A DNA stretch of 53,119 nt from an uncultured Eubacteriales bacterium. Its GTDB lineage: Bacteria; Bacillota; Clostridia; Oscillospirales; Acutalibacteraceae. Below the pieces are notes generated by a model that was given only the letters and a program-made list of their open reading frames with translations, had not been told where the DNA came from and searched no databases. The position numbers were made by a program, and so were the translations under genes. The stretch lies in assembly GCA_910580045.1 (NCBI GenBank), contig CAJTXF010000005.1, forward strand, positions 6,096 through 59,214, given 5' to 3'. The first letter of the stretch is position 1, and each line of letters starts with the position of its first letter. This document shows, piece after piece, positions 32,878 to 40,189 of this stretch.

Positions 32878-34569
32878 ATGAACCTCGGCTACAAAAAGTA
32901 CAAACCCTTCCAGCCCATCACCCTACCCGACCGCACCTGGCCGGACAAAACCATCACAAAAGCCCCTGTCTGGTGCAGCGTGGATTTGCGGGACGGCAAC
33001 CAGGCTTTGGTCAATCCCATGAACCTGGAGCAGAAGCTGGAGTTCTTCCAGATGCTCTGCGACATTGGCTTTAAGGAGATTGAGGTGGGCTTCCCCTCCG
33101 CTTCCGAGACGGAATACGAAATCCTCCGGGCCCTGATTGACCAGGACCTTATCCCAGAGGACGTCACCATCCAGGTACTGGTCCAGGCCCGAGAGCATCT
33201 GATTCGCAAGACTTTTGAGGCCATTGACGGGGCCAAGAACGTGATTGTCCACTTCTACAACTCCACCTCTACCCTCCAGCGCCGGGTGGTGTTCAACACT
33301 GACATGCAGGGGGTCATCAACATTGCTGTGGAGGGGGCAAAGCTCATCCGCCAGCTCACTGAGGAGATTACCAAGAACAGTGACACCAATATCCGCTATG
33401 AGTACTCCCCTGAGAGCTTCTCCGGAACGGAGATGGAGAACGCGGTGCTGATTTGCGACAAGGTCTTGGAGGAGCTGGGCGCCACCCCGGACAACAAGGT
33501 CATCATCAACCTGCCCAACACCGTGGAGATGTCCACCCCCAACACCTATGCTGACCAAATCGAGTACTGCTGCAGGAACATGAAGCACCGGGACAGCGCC
33601 ATTATCAGCCTACACCCCCACAACGACCGGGGCACTGCCACTGCCGCCACTGAGCTGGGGGTTATGGCCGGGGCCGAGCGGGTGGAGGGCACCCTGTTCG
33701 GCAACGGGGAGCGCACCGGCAACAGCGATATCATGAACCTGGCCATGAACCTGTATTCCCAGGGCGTGGACCCGGAGCTGGATTTCAGCAGCATGAACCA
33801 TATCCGGGACGTGTGCGAGCGCTGCACCCAGCTGAAAGTACACCCCCGCCACCCCTATGCCGGGGCCCTGGTGTTCACGGCCTTCTCCGGCTCCCATCAG
33901 GACGCCATCAACAAGGGTGTGAACATGATGCAGAAGGAGAACAATCCTTACTGGGAGGTGCCCTATCTGCCCATTGACCCAGCGGATTTGGGGCGGCAGT
34001 ATGAACCCATCATCCGCATCAACAGCCAGTCCGGCAAGGGCGGCGCGGCCTTTGTGATGCACCAGAATTTTGGCTATATCCTGCCTAAGGCCATGCACCC
34101 TGAGTTCGGGGCGCTGGTAAAAAAAGCCTGTGACGAGAAGAGCCGGGAAATCAGCCCGGACGAGGTGTTCGACATCTTCAACAACAACTATCTGGAGGTT
34201 ACCCAGCCCTATAATCTGCTGACCTATAAGATTTTTGAGGAAGATGGCGGCAGCGGCCAGGTGATTGTGGACTTCGAGGGTACCATCCGCTACCACGGCG
34301 AGACCAAAGCCATCTCCGGCAAGGGCAACGGGCCCATTGACGCCTTCTTCCATGCTCTCCACGCCATTGGGCTGGAGGACTACGAGTTCGTCTCCTACAG
34401 CGAGCACGCTATCTCCGCAGGGGCTAACTCTAAGGCAGTGTCCTATATTCAGCTGAAGCATGGAGGCCGGATGTGCTTTGGCGTGGGGGTGGACAGCAAT
34501 ATCAGCATTGCGTCAATTAAGGGGATTATTTGTGCCATAAACAGGCAGCTGAAAGCACAGGAGGAATAA
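32878..34569 (+). CDS. leuA: 2-isopropylmalate synthase
   Basis: 563 aa, long-form LeuA (LeuA2-type). First committed step of leucine synthesis: acetyl-CoA plus 2-oxoisovalerate. DRE-TIM metallolyase motifs: SVDLRDGNQALVNPM (36-48) and SLHPHNDRGTATAATELG with metal His residues, FGNGERTGN; C-terminal regulatory LeuA dimer domain from about 430. Start ATG 32878 has AAAGGA; a TTG 18 nt upstream overlaps the RBS. A weak promoter TTGCTC-17-TATCTT may lie at 32820-32848. Terminator follows. Confidence 0.95.
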   Translation: MNLGYKKYKPFQPITLPDRTWPDKTITKAPVWCSVDLRDGNQALVNPMNLEQKLEFFQMLCDIGFKEIEVGFPSASETEYEILRALIDQDLIPEDVTIQVLVQAREHLIRKTFEAIDGAKNVIVHFYNSTSTLQRRVVFNTDMQGVINIAVEGAKLIRQLTEEITKNSDTNIRYEYSPESFSGTEMENAVLICDKVLEELGATPDNKVIINLPNTVEMSTPNTYADQIEYCCRNMKHRDSAIISLHPHNDRGTATAATELGVMAGAERVEGTLFGNGERTGNSDIMNLAMNLYSQGVDPELDFSSMNHIRDVCERCTQLKVHPRHPYAGALVFTAFSGSHQDAINKGVNMMQKENNPYWEVPYLPIDPADLGRQYEPIIRINSQSGKGGAAFVMHQNFGYILPKAMHPEFGALVKKACDEKSREISPDEVFDIFNNNYLEVTQPYNLLTYKIFEEDGGSGQVIVDFEGTIRYHGETKAISGKGNGPIDAFFHALHAIGLEDYEFVSYSEHAISAGANSKAVSYIQLKHGGRMCFGVGVDSNISIASIKGIICAINRQLKAQEE

Positions 34570-34583
34570 TCCAAATATATCAA

Positions 34584-34619
34584 GGGCATGGCCTCTGAGA
34601 GGGCCATGCCTTTTCTTTG
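34584..34619 (+). terminator. rho-independent terminator after leuA
   Basis: GGCATGGCC (34586-34593 region) pairs with GGCCATGCC (ending 34610), then TTTTCTTTG. Confidence 0.85.
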
Positions 34620-34657
34620 TGGATTCCCCGCGCTGTGCCTATCCCGCAAAAAAGTAC

Positions 34658-34686
34658 TTGCTATTCTCTGTAAGATGGTGTAAAAT
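34658..34686 (+). promoter_or_regulatory. putative promoter upstream of the lipoprotein gene
   Basis: TTGCTA (34658-34663), 17 nt, TAAAAT (34681-34686), nearly 290 nt before the ATG. The region 34690-34960 between shows no gene. Confidence 0.5.
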
Positions 34687-34973
34687 GAGTAGTAGAGACA
34701 CAGAAGCAAAAGGCAGGGCGCAGAGGACCGCCATCCCCTACGCCCCTATGCAGGAGCTCTCCCTCCCACACAGCAGAATATCTGCACCATATCTATTATA
34801 AACAATCCCCTGGGTTTTTACAAGGGGCTGATTCAGATTTTGTGTGTAGCTTCCGGCGGTGTAGGGTCAAGTTCCCTGTGCCGCTTTTGTTGTCTCAGCG
34901 GCGCAGCCCAGGGGCAGGCACAAGTCTGCCCTATGGGAGGGCCGTCGCTGAGAAATTTTTAAGGAGAATACAC

Positions 34974-35558
34974 ATGAAAAAATCCATTTTGGCGCTGCTT
35001 ATGGCGGCGCTGGTGGGGCTGACTGCCTGTTCTACGGATACAGGCAGTTCAGGCTTTGCCGGCTCAAACCCGGCGGAGAGCTCCAGCGAAATCGCGGATG
35101 CAGCGCCGGAGCCGGCTCCGGTTCCAATAATAACCCCTGGTGAGCCTATAAGCACGGCTGATTTTGACTTCACCCTGAATTATGTTGCATTCAGTGATAA
35201 GGTCGCCCCCTCAAAGGCTTCCGGCACATCTACATGCTACGAAGCTCCAAGCGGAAAGGTGTACATTCATGTAGACGGCTCCTACTACAATAACTCCACG
35301 CGCAGTGTGTGCACCAGAGACTTACCGGTAGCAGCAGCTAATTATAAAGATGGCCATATATATGAAGGAATTTCCTTTGTGGAGGCTCCGGATGGAGATA
35401 GGTTTGAATGGGGAAGCTACATGATTGTTTGTGACCCGCTTATAACCTGTCATTATCATTGTCTGATTGAATGCCCAGCGGAAGTTGAGAGTTCCGATGC
35501 CCCTTTGTACATATCCATACCTTTGGGGGGCACTACGTATCAATACCAGATCCGATAA
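34974..35558 (+). CDS. small lipoprotein of unknown function
   Basis: 194 aa. Lipoprotein signal peptide with lipobox LTAC; Cys19 would be lipidated. Then a Ser/Glu/Pro-rich spacer (to ~60) and a beta-rich domain of about 130 residues, with TADFDFTLNYVAFSDKV, KVYIHVDGSYYNNSTRS and a Tyr-rich end, reminiscent of DUF4352/telokin-like immunoglobulin folds. Strong AAGGAG RBS. AT content is higher than that of neighbouring genes. No enzyme motif found. Confidence 0.75.
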   Translation: MKKSILALLMAALVGLTACSTDTGSSGFAGSNPAESSSEIADAAPEPAPVPIITPGEPISTADFDFTLNYVAFSDKVAPSKASGTSTCYEAPSGKVYIHVDGSYYNNSTRSVCTRDLPVAAANYKDGHIYEGISFVEAPDGDRFEWGSYMIVCDPLITCHYHCLIECPAEVESSDAPLYISIPLGGTTYQYQIR

Positions 35559-35616
35559 ATTGTACGCAGGAAAGGGAGCCCCCAAGGGGCTCCCTTTCCT
35601 CGTGCGGTTCCAGCGC

Positions 35617-36252
35617 TCAATTCCCCGGAACAGGTATATACTCATAAGGGGCAGGGTACACCACCTTATCCCAGTCAACCCTCTTGTTTTTGGTGCGGTA
35701 CGTCAGCTCCCCATACCTGGGCTCGTCCAGCCTTTTGCGATACGCCGCAATAATTTGGAGACAGCCGCCTACATTGTCTCTGACATCCTCGTTCAGGACC
35801 GTGTTGGGAACATAGGCCCCGGAGAGGGAGTCCGTGACAAAGCCCACGCAGGCTTTTGTGCCGCCAACCAGCTTCTCCGTGTACAGCTTTGGCCGTATTG
35901 AGTCCGGGTCACCGAGCATACGAGCGGAGAGGTTTTTGTTCAGTACACGAGGCAGCACCTCCAGCTTTAGATGGGTCGTACCGTCCTCAGAGAACGCAAA
36001 ATCTGAGGGGCTGAGGCGGTTGGCAGCACATCTGCGGAAAAAGTCCGCCGCTGAGATAGGCGGCTCCTTATGTAGCTTCAGGCCTGTCAGATGGAGATAG
36101 TTTCTGTCGAAAAAAGCGGTTTCCACGGCGGTAATACTCCTCTGTTTGTCCACGCAGATGAACAGAAGGCTCCTATCAAGCAGCTCTGCCCGGTACTTTT
36201 CCGCACAAGATACAACGATGCGGATAGCCTCTTCCTTCGTATATTTCCTCAT
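35617..36252 (-). CDS. PBECR4-like nuclease-fold protein
   Basis: 211 aa, no signal peptide or membrane helix. Sequence features (YTKEEAIRIVVSCAEKY opening, FDRNYLHLTG, AADFFRRCAANRLSPSDF, LYTEKLVGGTKACVGF, YVPNTVLNEDVRD, ELTYRTKNKRVDWD) agree with the PBECR4 family (phage-Barnase-EndoU-ColicinE5/D-RelE-like nuclease). Such proteins occur in phages and mobile regions and may be RNases; activity is not shown. Lower GC than flanks, and surrounded by degraded DNA, fitting a mobile origin. Confidence 0.6.
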   Translation of the reverse strand: MRKYTKEEAIRIVVSCAEKYRAELLDRSLLFICVDKQRSITAVETAFFDRNYLHLTGLKLHKEPPISAADFFRRCAANRLSPSDFAFSEDGTTHLKLEVLPRVLNKNLSARMLGDPDSIRPKLYTEKLVGGTKACVGFVTDSLSGAYVPNTVLNEDVRDNVGGCLQIIAAYRKRLDEPRYGELTYRTKNKRVDWDKVVYPAPYEYIPVPGN

Positions 36253-36345
36253 AACCGTCTTTCCCTCGTGGTGTTATTAAAACAATCTTGAAAACCGGTA
36301 TTAACCGATTTTCGAGCAGGACAGCGTGGGTACACCCGCACCGCC

Positions 36346-36378
36346 CAGTTCAAAAGGGCTCTGACCTCTTTTGAACTG
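36346..36378. terminator. 11-bp stem hairpin upstream of the PBECR4-like gene
   Basis: CAGTTCAAAAG (36346-36356) and CTTTTGAACTG (36368-36378) pair perfectly. No T tract; could be a terminator relic or a recombination site. Confidence 0.4.
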
Positions 36379-36402
36379 CGTTAACTATAGTGATAAAGAA
36401 AG

Positions 36403-36445
36403 AGGGAGACTATAGCGCCGCAACGCCATGCGTCTCCCTTTTATA
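36403..36445 (-). terminator. terminator-like hairpin
   Basis: AGGGAGAC (36403-36410) and GTCTCCCT (36432-36439) over a 21-nt loop. On the minus strand it is followed by CTTTCTTT. It would end minus-strand transcripts from the ABC remnant or the L,D-transpeptidase gene. Confidence 0.55.
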
Positions 36446-36724
36446 GCTGGTTTTACCGTTGTCCGCCAACTCCCGGCTCCTTCCGGCAGCGCCAATCTAC
36501 AGCGTCTTGCCGTTCTGCCGGATAGCTTTCAGGTTTTTCTGTTGCCTGCCAACTCTCCAGCCCTAGGTCTGGCATAAATATCGGATTCTGGGTGCCAGCC
36601 GCACCAGAGGAATGACGTCCTCCATCCGATACCTAGTATACGCAATTTTCAGAGATATGTCAAGCGGGCTTTAGAAATAAGTCTGGAATATTCTGGCCTA
36701 AACGATTCCAGCGTGAGTTGGCTC
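36440..36724. other. intergenic region, no gene recognised
   Basis: About 285 bp without a convincing ORF, repeat or hairpin. Lies between two decayed pieces of DNA and may be remnant sequence. Confidence 0.4.
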
Positions 36725-36823
36725 CTATTCCAACTCAAAAGCTCCGGTATACAACCAATCATACTTCCCATACCGGGCAGTCAGCTCCTCGTGGCTGCTT
36801 CGCTCGATGATGCGGCCCAACGC
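36725..36823 (-). pseudogene. C-terminal fragment of an ABC exporter ATPase
   Basis: 33 codons on the minus strand, bounded by in-frame stops, read GRIIERSSHEELTARYGKYD then WLYTGAFELE and stop. This matches the end of ABC exporter ATPase domains (G-R-I-x-E-x-G-S-H-x-E-L...G-x-Y...L). The rest of the gene is missing; the next upstream sequence is unrelated. A truncated relic. Confidence 0.7.
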
Positions 36824-36883
36824 TCAAGCCGGTTCGCTGTACGTACCGGAAGCCGCTGCCGCCAGCTGTTTCCTGTTTCGCTC

Positions 36884-38863
36884 TTAGTGGCAGCCCCTCT
36901 GCTGGCACAGATAGTATGCCGTGGGGTCGGTGGGGTCCCAGCTGTGCCCGGCCGGCAGCTTTATGCTGGTGGGCTTTTTCATGGGCCCGTCCGTCTCTGT
37001 GGGCGAAATCTCCACCCGGGTGCCCAACTCGCAGTTGTCGTACATCCACTTCGCGTCCCGGCAGGTCAGCCGGATGCACCCAAGGGAGCGGGTGCTCCCC
37101 AGCAGGTTGTACTCATTCACCCACATAGTGGTGTTGGTGCGGATGTCATTGGGCACAGAGTGGAACAGGTATGGCCCGTTAATCTGCGTACACCACTGGG
37201 CCCAGCTGCCACCCACCATCTCCAGCCAGCGGTACCGGGCGGGAGTATAGAAGGTGCCGGTGGGCGTGGGGTTTCCGCAGGAGGTTATCATGGAGCGCAC
37301 AGGGATGTTATACTCGCCGTCATCCCCTTTTGCAAAGATAATCAGGTAGTTGGCGGGCTTGTACACCTTGATAAGGTACGGGCCCTCTACCACACCCATC
37401 TCGGAGATATCCTCCTGCATCAGGCCGTTTTTATAGTAACGCTTCCACCCATTGGTCATACGGAACCCTGTGAAGGCGGCGCCAGTGTTGTCGAATATGT
37501 ACTTCTTCCCATCAATGGTCTGTTCCCCCCGCAGGCACTTGCCCCCAGGGCCCACATAGTAACGGTTGCCGCCGCTGGTAATCCAGCCCTTCTTGGGCGT
37601 GGACGTGTCCTTTACATAGTCCGTCCAGGCCTCTGCGCCGTTATCCAGCTGCTTATACATGTGGGTGGTAGAGGCCTCGGCAATATGGCCATAGGCCCAG
37701 TGGTCCAGGAACACATCGTAAAAGTTCTTCACGCCCTCTCGCTTCTTGATTCCAGCGTCCGGGCGGCGGCCCATCATTGCGTTGATGATGGTGACAGCCT
37801 CAGCTCGTGTCAAGAGCTTGCCAGGGTTAAATTTGTTGTCCCCTCCCCCAGCGACCCAGCCTTTGCAGTAGGCGGAGACAATGCTGCGCTCTGCCCAGCT
37901 GACCTCGCCCTTATCTGTGAAGGGGCACTCTCCTTCCGCCAGCTCGTCACAGGCAGCGGCAATGGTAATAAACTCCGCCCGGGTAATGTTCCGGTTGGGC
38001 CGGAAAGTGCCATCATGATAGCCGCTAATCATGTCCAAGCTGTGGGCCTTTTCCACAGCCTTTGCGTACCAGGCGTCTGCAGGCACATCAGAGAAGACTG
38101 TCCCGCTGGGCTCCCAGTCCCGGTTTTTCATCAGGCTGTAGAGCATGACCGCAGCCTCAGCCCGGGTCAGAGGGGCGTTGGGGAAAAACATGCCCTGGCC
38201 CTTGCCGGAAACATAGGCGCGGTGGGACTCCAAGTCAAACAGACCCTCAATCCGTTTGGCCCACTGAGCAATGAAAACCGTATCCTCCTGAATGGGCACC
38301 GCGGCCGGCTCCACTGGATTGCCCTCCACATCCGTCCAGCCCACCAGGGTCAGTTCCTCACCCTGGCCGGTGGGCACATCCTCAGGCCGGACGGTACCGC
38401 CCTGGAGAAGGTGGATTTCCAGCTCGTCCCCTTCATGGAGGATGAACCGCACAGTGACAGGCTTCTCAACAGGTTCTGGGGAGCTGTCAGGCTCAGGAGA
38501 GCTGCCCGGCTCTGGGGAACCGTCCGGAGCAGGAGAAACACCTGGCCCGGGGGAGCCCTCCGGAGACGGCGTGGCAGTGCCGTCAGGCGCATCTGTGTCC
38601 CCGGGCTTGTCCGTATCGTCCGGGGCAGGGGTACTGTCACTGGGCGCAGGGCTGGCGTCTGTGTCCGGCTTGTCCGTGCTGTCAGAATCCTCCGGGGTGT
38701 CCGGCTCAGGGGAATCAGCCGGAGTACTGGCAGTATCCCCAGCGGAATCAGGCTGGGCCGCGCTGGAAACAGGCAGGCCCAGACAGACAGTCAACAGGCA
38801 GCACAGCAGCAGGGACAGGCCCCGGCGGGCCAGCTGCCCAAGTGGAGAGGCGGGCTTTTTCAT
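36884..38863 (-). CDS. L,D-transpeptidase with SLH domains and wall-binding repeats
   Basis: 659 aa, secreted. Order: signal peptide (1-35), a Pro/Ser/Asp-rich linker (to ~135), a Flg_new/InlB-B-like repeat (~135-205), three SLH domains (~210-400) for anchoring to wall polymers, cell-wall-binding-like repeats (GWITSGGNRYYVG...) and a YkuD domain with HSVPND and STRSLGCIRL, catalytic Cys596. The enzyme forms 3-3 peptidoglycan cross-links or attaches proteins. RBS AAGGAG. A very long antisense ORF over it is an artefact of the GC-rich code. Confidence 0.92.
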   Translation of the reverse strand: MKKPASPLGQLARRGLSLLLCCLLTVCLGLPVSSAAQPDSAGDTASTPADSPEPDTPEDSDSTDKPDTDASPAPSDSTPAPDDTDKPGDTDAPDGTATPSPEGSPGPGVSPAPDGSPEPGSSPEPDSSPEPVEKPVTVRFILHEGDELEIHLLQGGTVRPEDVPTGQGEELTLVGWTDVEGNPVEPAAVPIQEDTVFIAQWAKRIEGLFDLESHRAYVSGKGQGMFFPNAPLTRAEAAVMLYSLMKNRDWEPSGTVFSDVPADAWYAKAVEKAHSLDMISGYHDGTFRPNRNITRAEFITIAAACDELAEGECPFTDKGEVSWAERSIVSAYCKGWVAGGGDNKFNPGKLLTRAEAVTIINAMMGRRPDAGIKKREGVKNFYDVFLDHWAYGHIAEASTTHMYKQLDNGAEAWTDYVKDTSTPKKGWITSGGNRYYVGPGGKCLRGEQTIDGKKYIFDNTGAAFTGFRMTNGWKRYYKNGLMQEDISEMGVVEGPYLIKVYKPANYLIIFAKGDDGEYNIPVRSMITSCGNPTPTGTFYTPARYRWLEMVGGSWAQWCTQINGPYLFHSVPNDIRTNTTMWVNEYNLLGSTRSLGCIRLTCRDAKWMYDNCELGTRVEISPTETDGPMKKPTSIKLPAGHSWDPTDPTAYYLCQQRGCH

Positions 38864-39087
38864 GGTATCAAGGCTCCTTTTTGGTTATGATATCGATAGC
38901 TTCTCGCAAGAGCATCCGCTATGTCACACTATGCCACGCTATTATCTGAAAGCTGGATAGGGCGCAAACCCGCGAGCCGCTGTCTTTTGGAATAGTATAC
39001 TATATATTGAGATAAAATGGAAGACGCTAAACCTATTTTTCGTTCGTCAATTTTGTGCCCCTGCCGACGGGATACCTGGGGTCCAGC

Positions 39088-39123
39088 AAAAAAGCCAGGG
39101 CCTTCTTTGAAATCCCCTGGCTT
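39088..39123 (-). terminator. orphan terminator-like hairpin
   Basis: AAGCCAGGG (39092-39100) pairs with CCCTGGCTT (39115-39123). On the minus strand it is followed by six T. No minus-strand gene precedes it, so it may belong to a lost gene. Confidence 0.5.
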
Positions 39124-39153
39124 TCCTCCATTTGCTCTTGATTCAGGCGCTTA

Positions 39154-39209
39154 GGGCTTGTTTGAAAATAGAGGAAGTGCCGTCTTTTTGCCTTTTTTCA
39201 AACAAGCCC
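39154..39209. mobile_element. short (56 bp) copy of the TA-MITE
   Basis: GGGCTTGTTTGAAAATAGAG at the left matches the left end of the element at 14220; the right end TTTTCAAACAAGCCC matches its right end. The middle is deleted. Flanks are TA (left) and TG (right). Confidence 0.75.
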
Positions 39210-39357
39210 TGAATCCGGCAAAAATTTCTGTAGCCCCTACCGCTTCTTATAAGCCCTGCCTTGGGCGGATGGGGCCTGTCCCTGCCCGCCATATGACAAA
39301 TCTGACAAATCTAAGTTTAGGTTTTGGCAGCCGCAGAAATAACCTTTCCCGAGGGGC

Positions 39358-39386
39358 TTGACAGCGGAACGGACGTTTGATATGAT
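39358..39386 (+). promoter_or_regulatory. promoter for the radC-like gene
   Basis: TTGACA (39358-39363), 17 nt, TATGAT (39381-39386). Confidence 0.8.
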
Positions 39387-39419
39387 AATGGGAGTATTGT
39401 GAAAAAGGTGGGGGATGCT

Positions 39420-40178
39420 GTGGCAAAAAGGGCGCGGAACGAGAAAATTGAGCGGGAAGACATGGCAAGGCTGAGAGAGGCTTTAAGCTGCCTGTTGACC
39501 CCAGAAGAAACGGACAGTACCATGGCTGCTCTGTCCCGCCACCTGGGCCGCTTCTCCACAATCATGGGCACCTCAGAGGAGGCCCTTGCCTCCATTGAAG
39601 GGGTCTCGCCCCGGGCCGCGAGGTACCTGCGGCTGACCCTGGACGTGGCGAAAAGCTGCATCCGCACCATCCCTGCCCAGCGGAATGACCAGATGATTTA
39701 CGAGGACTACCGGGATTTGCTGTGGTCAGAGCTGTTCGGGAAAAAGGCGGAGTCTGTTGCCGTTGTTTTGGCTGACAGCCAGTTCCGCCGCCTTTACAGC
39801 GGCATTGTCATGGACGGGACCCTGAACGAGGCCTCTATGAACGTGACGCGCTTGGCCATGCTCTGTATCCAATACAGAGCCTCTGCTGTGGTTCTGGCCC
39901 ACAACCATCCAACCGGCCTGGCCCTGCCCTCTGCAGAGGACATTGTGGGCACCACCCAGCTGCTGGACAGCCTGGCCGGCATGGATGTGAGCATAAAGGA
40001 CCACATTATCTTTACTGACACCGCTGAGTTCTCCTTTGCCAAAAACGGCCTGATGCGGGAGATGCGCACAGCCTCCTCCCGCACCCGCATGGAGCGGTTG
40101 GACTGGGCCAGAGATATGGCAAAGGTCTGTCTGACAGAAACAAAACCCAACGGGTGTGAAAGCTCGTTCAAACTCTAG
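39420..40178 (+). CDS. RadC family JAB-domain protein
   Basis: 252 aa from GTG 39420, chosen because GGTGGGG sits 6 nt upstream and the promoter start point is about 39393; a GTG at 39399 would give a leader of only a few bases. Metal JAB motif AHNHPTGLALPSAED (H-x-H-P-x7-8-S-x2-D) and the preceding HhH-like segment TMAALSRHLGRF...EGVSPRAARYL. Family function in DNA repair is doubtful. Its stop is 11 bp before the uvrB ATG, suggesting cotranscription. Confidence 0.88.
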   Translation: MAKRARNEKIEREDMARLREALSCLLTPEETDSTMAALSRHLGRFSTIMGTSEEALASIEGVSPRAARYLRLTLDVAKSCIRTIPAQRNDQMIYEDYRDLLWSELFGKKAESVAVVLADSQFRRLYSGIVMDGTLNEASMNVTRLAMLCIQYRASAVVLAHNHPTGLALPSAEDIVGTTQLLDSLAGMDVSIKDHIIFTDTAEFSFAKNGLMREMRTASSRTRMERLDWARDMAKVCLTETKPNGCESSFKL

Positions 40179-40189
40179 TGGAGGAAACT

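Noticed and set aside
36713..38890. 725-codon plus-strand open frame
   Set aside because: Antisense of the L,D-transpeptidase gene; no RBS or recognisable domain, and an artefact of high GC third positions.
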